Shown: positions 39,077 through 48,438, numbered from the stretch's first letter. The stretch: 64,000 nt of DNA from an uncultured Chlorobiaceae bacterium (GCA_903940125.1 CAJAJL010000067.1:62001-126000), one strand, 5' to 3'. The notes: generated from the letters alone by a model not told the origin. Program-made: numbers and translations.

Positions 39077-39134
39077 GTTAATAATTCCTGACGACTGTGT
39101 TATACACCGAAAACAACACTCACAACACTCCTCA

Positions 39135-41075
39135 ATGACACGCCTCAACGCCAGAATCCCTGAAGGGCCGGTGGCTGAAAAATGGACTGCCTACAAATCA
39201 GGCTGCAAGCTGGTTAACCCAAACAATAAACGCAAACTTGATATCATCGTTGTCGGTACAGGTCTCGCCGGGGCTTCGGCCGCTGCATCGCTCGGACAAC
39301 TCGGGTACAATGTCAAGGTTTTCTGTTACCAGGATACTCCCCGTCGTGCTCACAGCATAGCGGCACAGGGGGGAATTAATGCTGCGAAAAACTATCAGAA
39401 CGACGGAGACAGCGCTTACCGGTTGTTTTACGACACTATTAAGGGTGGTGATTACCGCGCTCGTGAAGCCAACGTCTATCGCCTTGCCGAAGTCAGCAAT
39501 CAGATTATTGACCTCTGCGTAGCTCAAGGAGTACCTTTTGCCCGCGAATATGGTGGTCTTTTGACCAACCGTTCGTTTGGCGGAGCACAGGTATCAAGAA
39601 CATTCTATGCCAGGGGGCAGACAGGCCAGCAACTCCTGCTTGGCGCCTATGGCGCGTTGAGCCGACAGATTGCAGCAGGGAATGTAACGCTCTTCAACCG
39701 CCGCGATGTCCTCGATATGGTGCTGGTCGACGGAAAAGCACGAGGGATTATTGCCCGCAACCTGGTGACCGGTGAAATAGAGCGACATGCAGCTCATGCT
39801 GTGGTTCTGGCCAACGGTGGTTATGGCAATGTTTTTTTTCTCTCCACAAATGCCATGGGTTCCAATGTGACACCGGCATGGAGCGCGTATAGAAAAGGGG
39901 CGATGTTTGCAAACCCCTCGTTTACACAGATTCATCCTACCTGTATTCCTGTGCATGGTGATACTCAGTCAAAGCTAACATTGATGAGCGAAAGCCTGCG
40001 CAACGACGGCAGAATATGGGTTCCTGCCAAGTTAAAGGATGTCGAAAGGCTCAGGAACAAAGAGATCAAGCCATCGGATATTCCAGAGTCAGATCGTGAT
40101 TATTATCTAGAACGTCGTTATCCTGCTTTCGGTAATCTTGTCCCGAGGGATGTGGCCTCAAGGGCAGCCAAGGAGCGCTGCGATGCCGGTTTCGGTGTCG
40201 GCTCTACAGGATTTGCGGTTTATCTTGATTTTGCGGATGCCATAAAGCGCAAGGGGCATGACACTATTGATTCTCTTTACGGCAATCTTTTCCAGATGTA
40301 CCAGCAGATTGTGGCAGAGAGCCCCTATGAAACGCCGATGATGATCTATCCTGCAGTTCATTATACCATGGGCGGTCTTTGGGTTGATTATGAACTGATG
40401 ACAACCATTCCCGGTCTCTACGCTATCGGCGAATGCAATTTTTCCGATCATGGAGCAAATCGTCTTGGCGCATCTGCACTTATGCAGGGTCTTGCTGATG
40501 GGTATTTCGTGCTTCCCTACACTATAGGCAACTATCTGGCAGCTGAAATTCATACTCCCCGTTTCAATACCGCGTCTTCTGAATTCAACATTGCAGCGCA
40601 AGCTGTTACTGACCGCCTGAAAGCCATTAAAAACACTGGAGCAAAGGAGTCTGTCGATCATTTCCATCGTCGACTTGGCAAGATCATGTGGGAGTATTGT
40701 GGAATGGCGCGAAACGAAGCCGGATTAAACGAAGCGCTTTATCTTATTGCAGAGCTGCGCAGCGAGTATGCTCGAGGTGTTAAAATTCCGGGAGGATTGG
40801 ATGAATATAATCCCGAACTTGAGAAAGCCTGCAGGGTCGCAGATTTTATCGAACTTGGAGAACTTATGGTGCGTGATGCCCTTCAACGGAAGGAGTCATG
40901 CGGAGGACATTTCAGGGAGGAGTTCCAGACCAGCGAAGGCGAAGCACTCCGGAACGATGATGAATTTGCATTTGTCGGTGCATGGGAATACAGGGGGCGT
41001 GATGCCGCTGCAGAGCTGCACCGTGAGGAACTTCAATTCAAAGAGATCAAGCTCTCCCAGCGGAGCTATAAATAA
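39135..41075 (+). CDS. sdhA: Succinate dehydrogenase/fumarate reductase flavoprotein subunit
   Basis: Catalytic subunit with covalently bound FAD. ATG 39135 gives 646 residues; a 36-residue longer frame from 39027 overlaps sdhC and is rejected. The FAD-binding segment [17 protein letters not shown], the histidine that carries FAD in [11 protein letters not shown], the substrate region [11 protein letters not shown], and the late [13 protein letters not shown] and [18 protein letters not shown] are intact. The length and sequence fit the type B enzymes. sdhB follows after 9 nt. Confidence 0.96.
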   Translation: MTRLNARIPEGPVAEKWTAYKSGCKLVNPNNKRKLDIIVVGTGLAGASAAASLGQLGYNVKVFCYQDTPRRAHSIAAQGGINAAKNYQNDGDSAYRLFYDTIKGGDYRAREANVYRLAEVSNQIIDLCVAQGVPFAREYGGLLTNRSFGGAQVSRTFYARGQTGQQLLLGAYGALSRQIAAGNVTLFNRRDVLDMVLVDGKARGIIARNLVTGEIERHAAHAVVLANGGYGNVFFLSTNAMGSNVTPAWSAYRKGAMFANPSFTQIHPTCIPVHGDTQSKLTLMSESLRNDGRIWVPAKLKDVERLRNKEIKPSDIPESDRDYYLERRYPAFGNLVPRDVASRAAKERCDAGFGVGSTGFAVYLDFADAIKRKGHDTIDSLYGNLFQMYQQIVAESPYETPMMIYPAVHYTMGGLWVDYELMTTIPGLYAIGECNFSDHGANRLGASALMQGLADGYFVLPYTIGNYLAAEIHTPRFNTASSEFNIAAQAVTDRLKAIKNTGAKESVDHFHRRLGKIMWEYCGMARNEAGLNEALYLIAELRSEYARGVKIPGGLDEYNPELEKACRVADFIELGELMVRDALQRKESCGGHFREEFQTSEGEALRNDDEFAFVGAWEYRGRDAAAELHREELQFKEIKLSQRSYK

Positions 41076-41084
41076 CAGGTTATT

Positions 41085-41858
41085 ATGAATTTTACGCTGA
41101 AGATCTGGCGACAGAAAAATGCAGGAGCAAAAGGACAGATGGTTTCCTATGATGTATCAGGAATATCGCCCGACAGCTCTTTTTTCGAAATGCTTGATAC
41201 CCTGAACCAGAATCTCATTATGAGTGGCGGTGATCCTGTCTCCTTTGACCATGATTGCCGGGAGGGTATCTGCGGTACCTGCAGCCTTTACATCAACGGA
41301 CGTCCTCACGGGCCTGAAAAAGGGGTGACTACCTGCCAGCTGCACATGCGTTCGTTTAAGGATGGCGATACCATCCATATCGAGCCCTGGAGGGCAAAAG
41401 CTTTTCCCATTATCAGTGACCTGATTGTTGATCGAAGTGCGTTCGACAAGATCATTCAGGCAGGGGGCTATGTTTCGGTTAATACCGGCGGTGTGCCGGA
41501 TGCCAATACCATACCGGTGCAGAAAGAGAAATCGGATGCTGCTTTTGATGCTGCAACCTGCATCGGCTGTGGCGCCTGCGTGGCGGCATGTTCCAATGCA
41601 GCTGCCATGCTCTTTATAGGCGCAAAAGTATCGCATCTTGCACTCCTTCCTCAGGGACAGGTCGAGGCGGCCAAACGTGTCCAGAAGATGGTCGCATGTA
41701 TGGATGATCTTGGTTTTGGCAACTGCAGCAATACCTATGCCTGCGAGGCGGAATGTCCCAAAGGGATTTCAGTCTCCAATATTGCCCGCATGAACCGGGG
41801 GTTTCTCAGTTCCAAACTGTTTGCTGAAAAGGAAAAGATTATTCAGGACTCCCTCTGA
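41085..41858 (+). CDS. sdhB: Succinate dehydrogenase/fumarate reductase iron-sulfur subunit
   Basis: The 257-residue protein carries electrons between the flavin and the hemes. The [2Fe-2S] ligands are CREGICGTC plus the later C in VTTCQL. The second domain has [15 protein letters not shown] and, near the C-terminus, [23 protein letters not shown] arranged in two pieces, giving the [4Fe-4S] and [3Fe-4S] sites. A hairpin just after the stop probably ends the operon. Confidence 0.95.
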   Translation: MNFTLKIWRQKNAGAKGQMVSYDVSGISPDSSFFEMLDTLNQNLIMSGGDPVSFDHDCREGICGTCSLYINGRPHGPEKGVTTCQLHMRSFKDGDTIHIEPWRAKAFPIISDLIVDRSAFDKIIQAGGYVSVNTGGVPDANTIPVQKEKSDAAFDAATCIGCGACVAACSNAAAMLFIGAKVSHLALLPQGQVEAAKRVQKMVACMDDLGFGNCSNTYACEAECPKGISVSNIARMNRGFLSSKLFAEKEKIIQDSL

Positions 41859-41865
41859 GATAGAG

Positions 41866-41904
41866 AACCGGCCCTTTGTTCACCCCGGTACATGGGCCGG
41901 TTTC
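41866..41904 (+). terminator. Probable terminator of sdhCAB
   Basis: AACCGGCCC and GGGCCGGTT pair perfectly over 9 bp around a 19-nt loop, 7 nt after the sdhB stop. Only three T residues follow, so termination may be partial or need help. Confidence 0.5.
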
Positions 41905-42282
41905 GATGGCATTGAAAGTCTCACTCCAAAAAAGCAATATTCTCCGTCGAACACACTTTGTAAAACACGCAGTTAATGCTGCGGCATCGAAAGTCGCCCT
42001 TGCCCAGGACTTTCAGCTTGGAGAAAAAAGCGGATTATCCTCAGAGGTATTTCTGTCCGGAGTGCTTGCATTTCGGTGAATCAATAGTGTTATTGGTGTA
42101 AAAATAAATCATAATAGCGAAATATATTTGTATATTTAAGCGCCAGTAAGCATCTTTGAACTTCTCCATGACAAGATACAGCGCTCTCTTCATACAGCTG
42201 ACTGCCTCAGGAAGAACAAAGCTTTTTTGTGATGTTCTGAGCAGGAGGACAAAGAGCAGTTTGCATTACGGCAGGCCGTGTC
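41905..42282. other. Gene-poor spacer before the helicase/DprA unit
   Basis: No credible protein gene is seen. Two short reading frames occur (41876-42079 from a TTG, and a 45-codon frame 42168-42305) without ribosome-binding sites or family motifs. GGCATTGAAAGTC (41908) and GGCATCGAAAGTC (41983) form a weak direct repeat, 12 of 13 identical. An AT-rich stretch at about 42085-42140 is the likely promoter area for the downstream pair. Confidence 0.4.
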
Positions 42283-42303
42283 GGAGAGCCGGCCTCTCCT
42301 TTT
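42283..42303 (+). terminator. Terminator-like hairpin in the leader of the helicase gene
   Basis: GGAGAG and CTCTCC pair around a 5-nt loop and are followed by TTTT, 25 nt before the helicase ATG. An upstream AGGCCG (42273-42278) could instead pair with CGGCCT (42290-42295), which would break this hairpin. This looks like an attenuator or a guard against read-through from sdhCAB; function not shown. Confidence 0.4.
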
Positions 42304-42327
42304 AATGAAGGTTGACCTGGGAGGTAA

Positions 42328-44403
42328 ATGAGCTATACGACGACAAGGGCTTTGGAGCTTTTACGGATCGGTTCTGGTTATCCCGAGGCGGTTTTCCGTG
42401 ACAGCCAAGAGGATGCAATTCGTTACATCGTTGAAGGCCGGGGGCGATTGCTGATCGTCCAGAAGACAGGCTGGGGTAAGAGCTTTATCTATTTTATTGC
42501 CACCAGGTTTCTTCGTGAAGAAAGCAAAGGGCCGTCTCTACTGATTTCACCTTTGCTTGCCTTAATGCGAAACCAGATTGAGGCAGCTGAACGTATGGGA
42601 GTGCGTGCCGCTACGATTAACTCAGACAATCCGGATGATTGGATTGATGTTGAAGCAAGTATTGATCGCAATGAGATTGACATTCTGATCATTTCCCCTG
42701 AACGGCTTGCGAATGAACGGTTTCGTCAAAATGTTCTGGCTGGAATTGCTGCTCAGATTTCGATGCTGGTAATTGATGAAGCGCACTGTATTTCTGACTG
42801 GGGTCACGACTTTCGCCCTCACTATCGATTGCTGGAGCGGATTGTTAAAACTTTACCGCCAAACCTCCGACTTCTGGCAACTACAGCCACTGCAAACAAT
42901 CGAGTAATGAAGGATCTCGCTGAAGTTCTTGGGCCGAATCTGGAGGTATTACGCGGTGATCTGAATCGTCCTTCACTGACCCTGCAAACCATTTTTTTAC
43001 CTGATCAAGCCCAGCGCCTTGCCTGGCTGGCAGAACAGCTCGCGACTCTTCATGGCCATGGAATTATCTATACGCTCACCGTACGTGATGCAAACATGGT
43101 TGCAAGCTGGCTGAAAAGTCGTGGTTTGGGTGTTGAAGCCTATACAGGCGAAACTGGTGATCGCCGGCCAGAGTTTGAGCAGGCACTGCTTCATAATCGA
43201 GTAAAAGCTCTTGTAGCGACTTCCGCACTCGGAATGGGTTTCGATAAGCCGGATCTGGCATTTGTGATTCATTATCAGATGCCTGGATCGGTTGTCGCTT
43301 ACTATCAGCAGGTTGGGCGGGCTGGTCGTGCTCTGGAATCTGCATACGGTGTTTTGCTCAGTGGTAAAGAAGAGGCAGATATCACTGATTGGTTTATCAA
43401 TAGCGCTTTTCCGACTCGACAGGAAGTAGACGATTTTATTAATACGCTTGAGAATGAGCCTGCCGGGTTGTCGGTACCCGAACTTCTGGGGAAGGTGAAT
43501 TTAACTCAGGGACGTATCAGAAAAATTATTGATTTGCTCTCTTTGGAATCACCTGCACCTGTAGCCAGGCAAGGGAGTAAATGGCAATTGACATCAGCCA
43601 GGCTTGGTGAAGGTTTTTGGGAACGTGCGGATCGGCTTACCTCGTTACGTCGTGATGAACAACGACAAATGCAGGATTATCTCAAATTGCCATTTGCTGA
43701 ACACATGGGGTTTCTTATTCAGGCACTTGATGGCGATCCGAACTCTGTTATTTTTCCGTTATTGCCACCGTTGCCGATAACCGTTGATGAAGGTCTTGTT
43801 CGGGAGGCGGTCGCTTTTTTGCGTCGCTCCAGTTTGCCGATAGAACCGAGACTTCAGTGGCCTGCCGGTGGTATGCCGCAATATCAACTGAAAGGAAAAA
43901 TCTCTTCAGATCTCCAGGCTCAATCCGGCAAAGCACTTTGCATCTGGGGTGATGCCGGATGGGGAGGACTCGTAAGACAAGGCAAGTACAATGACAACTT
44001 TTATGCTGACGCTTTGGTTAATGCTTGCGTTACCATGATTCAGCAATGGAATCCGGAACCAGCACCGAAGTGGGTAACTTGTGTTCCATCGTTGCGTAAC
44101 CCTGATCTCGTTCCTGATTTTGCGCAGCGTCTTGCTGAAGCACTGAACTTGCCATTCCACATGGTGCTTGCAAGGACAGACAATCGGCCGGAGCAGAAAA
44201 CTATGGCAAACAGTACACAACAGGCACGCAACATTGATGGATCACTCGCAGTTATTGTACCGACACTCCCTGAAGGTGCAGTTTTTCTGGTTGATGATAT
44301 GGTTGGTTCTCGCTGGACATTGACGGTATCGGCATGGCTTTTGAGACAAAATGGAAGAAGCGAGGTTTGGCCTGTAGTACTTGCCCAATCGGGATATGAA
44401 TAA
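42328..44403 (+). CDS. RecQ-type DNA helicase fused to a phosphoribosyltransferase-like domain
   Basis: A 691-residue superfamily 2 helicase. Motifs in order: Walker A KTGWGKS (46-52), the RecQ signature [17 protein letters not shown] (150-166), motif III TTATA (185-189), motif [12 protein letters not shown] (298-308) and motif [10 protein letters not shown] (327-334). A winged-helix-like part follows. The RecQ zinc subdomain region (about 440-485) keeps its outline ([13 protein letters not shown]) but has no cysteines. Residues about 535-691 look like a type I phosphoribosyltransferase: a [16 protein letters not shown] stretch and a PRPP-loop-like [15 protein letters not shown] (652-666). 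GGGAGG lies 5 nt before the ATG, and a DprA-like gene starts 2 nt after the stop. Such pairs are suspected to act in DNA processing or phage defence; the function is not established. Confidence 0.85.
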   Translation: MSYTTTRALELLRIGSGYPEAVFRDSQEDAIRYIVEGRGRLLIVQKTGWGKSFIYFIATRFLREESKGPSLLISPLLALMRNQIEAAERMGVRAATINSDNPDDWIDVEASIDRNEIDILIISPERLANERFRQNVLAGIAAQISMLVIDEAHCISDWGHDFRPHYRLLERIVKTLPPNLRLLATTATANNRVMKDLAEVLGPNLEVLRGDLNRPSLTLQTIFLPDQAQRLAWLAEQLATLHGHGIIYTLTVRDANMVASWLKSRGLGVEAYTGETGDRRPEFEQALLHNRVKALVATSALGMGFDKPDLAFVIHYQMPGSVVAYYQQVGRAGRALESAYGVLLSGKEEADITDWFINSAFPTRQEVDDFINTLENEPAGLSVPELLGKVNLTQGRIRKIIDLLSLESPAPVARQGSKWQLTSARLGEGFWERADRLTSLRRDEQRQMQDYLKLPFAEHMGFLIQALDGDPNSVIFPLLPPLPITVDEGLVREAVAFLRRSSLPIEPRLQWPAGGMPQYQLKGKISSDLQAQSGKALCIWGDAGWGGLVRQGKYNDNFYADALVNACVTMIQQWNPEPAPKWVTCVPSLRNPDLVPDFAQRLAEALNLPFHMVLARTDNRPEQKTMANSTQQARNIDGSLAVIVPTLPEGAVFLVDDMVGSRWTLTVSAWLLRQNGRSEVWPVVLAQSGYE

Positions 44404-44405
44404 CG

Positions 44406-45404
44406 ATGCAGAAACTCTCTGTGAATACAAAAGCCATTCTTCTGCTGATGGCACCATTAATTGCTGGCCGTGGCAGCTCTGAGTCAGACATTCTGACTCC
44501 GGGAGAGTACAATCGGCTGGCTCGTCACCTCCATGCAATGCAGTGTGAACCAGCTGATCTATTATCTCAGGAATCGGGAAATTTGTATCGCGCATGCCAG
44601 GACGTGGTTGACGCAAAACGCATGCAAAGCCTGCTTGGGCGTGGTTTTTTGCTGAGCCAGGTTGTTGAGCATTGGCAGGCACGTGCTGTCTGGGTGGTCA
44701 GCCGTGCGGATGCTGCATATCCCCGGCGTATCAAGTCGCGATTGCGGGACAGTGCACCTGCTTTGCTTTACGGCTGCGGAGATGTCAATGTATTGGAAAC
44801 TGGTGGACTTGCTGTTGTTGGATCGCGGCATGTGGATAATGAGCTGATTGACTATACGATGGCAGCTGGTCAACTTGCTGCTCGTGCAGGCAGGACTGTA
44901 ATTTCCGGGGGAGCAAAGGGTATCGACCAGGCTGCCATGCGTGGTGCGCTTGAAGCTGGCGGCAAGGTCATTGGAGTTCTTGCTGAACGCCTTGAAAAGA
45001 GCGCAATGAACAGTGAACATCGCAATCAGATTATCGATGGCCGGTTGGTTCTGATTTCGCCTTATGACCCAGGTGCAGGTTTTAATGTTGGTCATGCTAT
45101 GCAGCGAAATAAATTGATTTACGCTTTGGGTGATGCCTCGTTGGTTGTAAGTTCTGATATCAATAAGGGTGGAACATGGGCAGGTGCAACTGAACAACTT
45201 GACAAGCTCAAGCTGGTTCCTGTCTATGTGCGATCAACGGGATTTTCTTCAAAAGGTCTCGATGCCTTGCGTTCGAAGGGAGCTTTACCCTGGCCCGAAC
45301 CTCATTCAGCTGATGCTTTTGATGCAGTTTTTGAAAACTCTTTTTCACCGATTCCTGAAAAGAAACAGGATAGTATTGGTTTATTTTTAGATGATGAAGA
45401 GTGA
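44406..45404 (+). CDS. DprA-like SLOG-domain protein
   Basis: A 332-residue protein with the DprA Rossmann (SLOG) core: YPRRI (105-109), VVGSR (137-141), SGGAKGID (167-174), an aspartate-proline region at 220, the DprA RNKLI segment (234-238), and NKGGTWAGA (253-261). True DprA binds single-stranded DNA and loads RecA in transformation. This protein lacks the usual C-terminal winged helix and instead ends in [14 protein letters not shown], which resembles a sliding-clamp-binding tail. It is 2 nt after the helicase-PRTase, so the two are one unit. It may be a conflict-system sensor rather than the housekeeping DprA. Confidence 0.85.
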   Translation: MQKLSVNTKAILLLMAPLIAGRGSSESDILTPGEYNRLARHLHAMQCEPADLLSQESGNLYRACQDVVDAKRMQSLLGRGFLLSQVVEHWQARAVWVVSRADAAYPRRIKSRLRDSAPALLYGCGDVNVLETGGLAVVGSRHVDNELIDYTMAAGQLAARAGRTVISGGAKGIDQAAMRGALEAGGKVIGVLAERLEKSAMNSEHRNQIIDGRLVLISPYDPGAGFNVGHAMQRNKLIYALGDASLVVSSDINKGGTWAGATEQLDKLKLVPVYVRSTGFSSKGLDALRSKGALPWPEPHSADAFDAVFENSFSPIPEKKQDSIGLFLDDEE

Positions 45405-45437
45405 TCGAAACAATACAAGAAAAGGATAGTATTGGTT
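45368..45437 (+). repeat. Short direct repeat across the dprA-like 3' end
   Basis: The 14-mer GGATAGTATTGGTT occurs at 45368-45381 inside the coding tail and again at 45424-45437 in the downstream spacer, 56 nt apart, with flanking A-rich and T-rich similarity on both sides. The coding copy specifies the DSIG of the tail. It looks like a partial tandem duplication. Confidence 0.75.
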
Positions 45438-45519
45438 ATCTTTGTAGGGGAATGTGTGTCTGTTTTTGAGAATCGTTTGATTCATTTATGAAAATAATCA
45501 CAGTTGGAGGACGACAACC

Positions 45520-45933
45520 ATGAAAAAAAACACAGGACTCTGGATTGATCACAAAGAAGCTGTTCTGGTTTCAATTGAAGGCGACGAAACTGTTGTTCAG
45601 CGGCTTGAATCGGGAGCTGAAAGCCACCATAAACCATCTGGCGGCTGGAAATCAGGAGGAACTAATGTTGCTCAGAGCGTCTCGAATGAGCATGTTGATG
45701 AAGAACGTCGAAAACACCAGTATCATGCGTTTTATCAAAAGGTGATGGAGCTGCTGGGCGATTCAGCTAAAGTTGCGCTTTTCGGACCCGGTGAGGCAAA
45801 AATCGAGTTAGCCAAAGAGATCGGAAAGGCAGCTGAGTTGCACAAAAAGGAAGTTACCGTTGAGGCTTGTGAGCGGTTGACAGAAAATCAGCTTGTTGCA
45901 AAAGTTAAAACGTTTTTTTCTGTTCAAAAGTGA
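45520..45933 (+). CDS. Small release-factor-like protein (baeRF / 'translational machinery protein' type)
   Basis: A 137-residue protein with an N-terminal LWIDHKEAVLV (7-17), a central ALFGPGEAKIELAKEI (86-101) and a terminal LTENQLVAKVKTFF (120-133). This three-part pattern matches small bacterial proteins related to one domain of archaeal/eukaryotic release factor eRF1 and Pelota, called translational machinery proteins. Their role is not settled; ribosome rescue or translation control is proposed. A strong GGAGG lies 9 nt before the ATG. It is 115 nt from the dprA-like gene, so a shared function with it is only possible. Confidence 0.7.
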   Translation: MKKNTGLWIDHKEAVLVSIEGDETVVQRLESGAESHHKPSGGWKSGGTNVAQSVSNEHVDEERRKHQYHAFYQKVMELLGDSAKVALFGPGEAKIELAKEIGKAAELHKKEVTVEACERLTENQLVAKVKTFFSVQK

Positions 45934-46028
45934 ACAGTTTGACAAATGTTTGGAATTAGCAGAATAAAATTGTAGTTGGTAGCATAGAGTTCAAGATTAA
46001 TGGCATAAGAACAGAACGTTGAGGGGCT

Positions 46029-46052
46029 CTGCCGTATGAGTGGTTATGGCAG
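46029..46052 (+). other. Stem-loop in the leader of the CorC-like gene
   Basis: CTGCCGTA and TATGGCAG pair over 8 bp (one G-U) around an 8-nt loop, 45 nt before the ATG. There is no T-run. Possible leader element; no known riboswitch is recognised. Confidence 0.35.
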
Positions 46053-46097
46053 TCGCGTATGGTGATTTCTACTCCCTGAAGGTTCAAAACCGAATGT

Positions 46098-47429
46098 ATG
46101 GAAGTACTTTTACTTTTTTTTCTGATTATAATTAACGGTCTTTTTGCGATGTCGGAAATAGCGCTGGTAACTGCAAAGCGCTCCCGTCTTTCAAAACTTG
46201 CAGAGGATGGAGAAAAGGCTGCGGCGATTGCCATGAAGCTTGGACAGGAACCTTCCAGGTTTCTTTCGACCATCCAGATTGGCATTACATCCATCGGGAT
46301 TCTCAATGGTATAGTCGGGGAAGGTGCTCTCGCCAGTCCATTGGCTTTCAAGCTTCAATCTGTGGGTATGGATCCGGAAATAAGTCACATTGTTTCTACT
46401 GTACTTGTTGTGCTTTCGATTACCTATATCACTATTGTTATCGGTGAACTTGTTCCAAAGCGGCTTGGTCTGTTAAATCCGGAAGGAATTGCCTGTCTGG
46501 TGGCCCGCCCGATGCGTACGCTTTCGACGATAACCCGTCCCTTCGGCAGACTGCTTACGGCATCGACTGATACTATTTTGAGTCTGATGGGGAAGCACCC
46601 GCAGGCCATGCCGAGTGTTACGGAGGAAGAGATTCACGCCATGCTTGAGGAGGGGTCTGAAGCCGGGGTGATTGAACAGCATGAGCACGAAATGGTCCGT
46701 AATGTGTTCCGTCTGGATGACCGTCAACTTGGCACCCTTATGGTTCCAAGAGCTGACATTATATTTCTTGATGTTTCCCGACCGCTGGAAGAAAATATCA
46801 GCAGAGTGACAGAATCGGAACATTCACGTTTTCCGGTCTGCAATGGCGGGCTTCAATCTCTCCTTGGCGTTGTCAATGCAAAACAGCTTTTATCGAAGAC
46901 CTTGAAAGGAGGCCTTACGGAATTTACCTCGCAATTGCAGCCTTGTGTCTATGTGCCGGAAACTCTGACGGGCATGGAACTGCTCGACCATTTCAGAACT
47001 TCCGGCACCCAGATGGTCTTTGTTGTTGATGAGTATGGTGAAATTCAGGGACTCGTTACACTTCAGGATATGCTTGAGGCGGTTACCGGTGAGTTTGTTC
47101 CCCGCAATCTTGAGGATTCATGGGCTATCCAGCGCCAGGACGGTTCATGGCTTCTTGATGGGCTCATTCCTGTTCCTGAACTTAAAGACACGCTTGAATT
47201 GAAAAGTGTCCCGGAAGAGGATAAAGGGCTTTATCATACTCTCAGCGGTCTCATGATGTGGCTGCTCGGACGTATGCCGAGAACCGGTGACATTATGACC
47301 TGGGAAAACTGGACTCTTGAAATAGTAGATCTGGATGGCCAGAGGATTGATAAGGTGCTGGCCTCAAGGTTGACGGAAGCATTGAAGCCTGCTGACGGAC
47401 ACACGGAAGAATCTGTTTCTGCGTCGTGA
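46098..47429 (+). CDS. CNNM/CBS-domain membrane protein, HlyC/CorC (hemolysin) family
   Basis: The 443-residue protein has an N-terminal CNNM (DUF21) membrane domain with about four hydrophobic segments (residues 1-~170, beginning LLFFLIIINGLFAMSEIALV), a pair of CBS domains (about 205-330, with VPRADIIFLD and QGLVTLQDMLEAVTGE), and a C-terminal CorC_HlyC FAD-like domain (about 345-430, ending LEIVDLDGQRIDKVL). Family members export magnesium or control cobalt/magnesium tolerance. The older name hemolysin is probably misleading. The ion moved here is unknown. Confidence 0.9.
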   Translation: MEVLLLFFLIIINGLFAMSEIALVTAKRSRLSKLAEDGEKAAAIAMKLGQEPSRFLSTIQIGITSIGILNGIVGEGALASPLAFKLQSVGMDPEISHIVSTVLVVLSITYITIVIGELVPKRLGLLNPEGIACLVARPMRTLSTITRPFGRLLTASTDTILSLMGKHPQAMPSVTEEEIHAMLEEGSEAGVIEQHEHEMVRNVFRLDDRQLGTLMVPRADIIFLDVSRPLEENISRVTESEHSRFPVCNGGLQSLLGVVNAKQLLSKTLKGGLTEFTSQLQPCVYVPETLTGMELLDHFRTSGTQMVFVVDEYGEIQGLVTLQDMLEAVTGEFVPRNLEDSWAIQRQDGSWLLDGLIPVPELKDTLELKSVPEEDKGLYHTLSGLMMWLLGRMPRTGDIMTWENWTLEIVDLDGQRIDKVLASRLTEALKPADGHTEESVSAS

Positions 47430-47518
47430 TTGATTCTTTTTCCCCTTACCCTGATATTGCTTACATTATGACTGGTGAACTTTGTTTGAATGTTTTTCAT
47501 GACATTAACAATTTTTAT

Positions 47519-48034
47519 ATGCCTGTTCAATCAAAAATTCGTTCTGCCGCAATAGGTATTGCAATTTTTTCGATGTGCGCAATCCTCTCTTCCTGCCAGA
47601 AAAAACTCAGTGATGTTGTTGCTGAAAAAGTTATAGAACAATCGACAGGTAAGAAGGTTGACATCAAATCCGGCGGCCAGAGTATTACTATTGAGTCCGA
47701 GGGGAAGAAAATTGAAATTCAGGGCAACAGTGGAGTTTGGCCGGCTGATATGCCGTCTGATGTACCGAAGTTTTCCTACGGCAGGATAAAGGCAGTGACA
47801 AGGGCACAGATGCCCGAAGGGCAGAGCTGGACTGTTGTGTGCGAGAGTGTTCCGGGAAACATTATAAAGGACTACGAGGGGAAGCTTAAAAGCAGCGGGT
47901 TTAAAACTGTTTCAACAATTATGACTTCTGATAACGGAGAGGGTGGAAGTGTATCGGGTACAAAAGAGAAGCTCAACGTTACTGTCATAACAGGCAGCGG
48001 AACGGCTTCGCTCTCTGTTGTTAAAGAGCATTGA
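47519..48034 (+). CDS. Putative lipoprotein
   Basis: A 171-residue secreted protein of unknown function. The ATG at 47519 begins a signal peptide ending in the lipobox ILSSC, so the mature protein should be lipidated and periplasmic. The mature part holds SGGQSITIESEGKKIEIQG, WPADMPSDVPKFSYGRI, and a C-terminal domain alternating strands and charged residues. The frame is open back to a GTG at 47426 overlapping the CorC-like stop, but that extension would bury the signal peptide. No enzyme motif is seen. Confidence 0.7.
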   Translation: MPVQSKIRSAAIGIAIFSMCAILSSCQKKLSDVVAEKVIEQSTGKKVDIKSGGQSITIESEGKKIEIQGNSGVWPADMPSDVPKFSYGRIKAVTRAQMPEGQSWTVVCESVPGNIIKDYEGKLKSSGFKTVSTIMTSDNGEGGSVSGTKEKLNVTVITGSGTASLSVVKEH

Positions 48035-48057
48035 ATTTAAAAGTTTCAAGAGAGAAC

Positions 48058-48438
48058 ATGACACATCAGAAATCTGACTGTTTGTTTTGCCGGATTGTCA
48101 GTGGAGAGATTCCTGCCGCCATCGTCTATCGGAACGATCATGTTCTGGCATTCAGGGATATCACCCCTGTATCTCCTCAGCATGTTCTGATCATTCCTCT
48201 GAAGCATATTGCCTCGTTGAGCGATCTTAGTCCTGAAGATGAGGCGATAGCCGGGCATATACTGCTTGCCGCCGGAACCGTGGCTGGAATTCTTGGTATC
48301 AGGGAATCCGGCTACAGACTGGTATTTAATAATGGCAAGGATGCCATGCAGAGCGTTTTTCATATCCATGGGCATCTGATAGGAGGAAGCACGATGGGCT
48401 GGCCTCCCTTTCCTGGTTTGGCTACTATGCACGGATAG
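48058..48438 (+). CDS. HIT family nucleotide hydrolase/transferase
   Basis: A 126-residue histidine-triad protein. It has CLFCRIVSGEIPA with a CxxC pair near the N-terminus, PVSPQHVLIIPLKHI, and the active-site triad HIHGHLIGG (H-x-H-x-H). HINT-type members hydrolyse adenosine phosphoramidates and other AMP-linked compounds. The ATG at 48058 with AAGAGAGA upstream is preferred over a start nine codons earlier. It follows the lipoprotein gene by 23 nt. Confidence 0.92.
   Translation: MTHQKSDCLFCRIVSGEIPAAIVYRNDHVLAFRDITPVSPQHVLIIPLKHIASLSDLSPEDEAIAGHILLAAGTVAGILGIRESGYRLVFNNGKDAMQSVFHIHGHLIGGSTMGWPPFPGLATMHG

Noticed and set aside
39027-39134. Longer sdhA start overlapping sdhC
   Set aside because: The extension is the shadow of the last sdhC helix; family N-termini begin near ATG 39135.
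41908-41995. Weak direct repeat GGCATTGAAAGTC / GGCATCGAAAGTC as att sites of an island
   Set aside because: Both copies are on the same side of the helicase/DprA unit, 75 nt apart; no integrase or matching copy is seen on the other side.
41876-42079. A 67-codon frame after sdhB starting at TTG
   Set aside because: It begins inside the sdhB terminator stem, has no ribosome-binding site and no family-like motif.
42168-42305. A 45-codon ATG frame just before the helicase
   Set aside because: No ribosome-binding site; its end coincides with the leader hairpins; the composition (Arg/Ser-rich) looks random. Kept only as a remote small-protein possibility.
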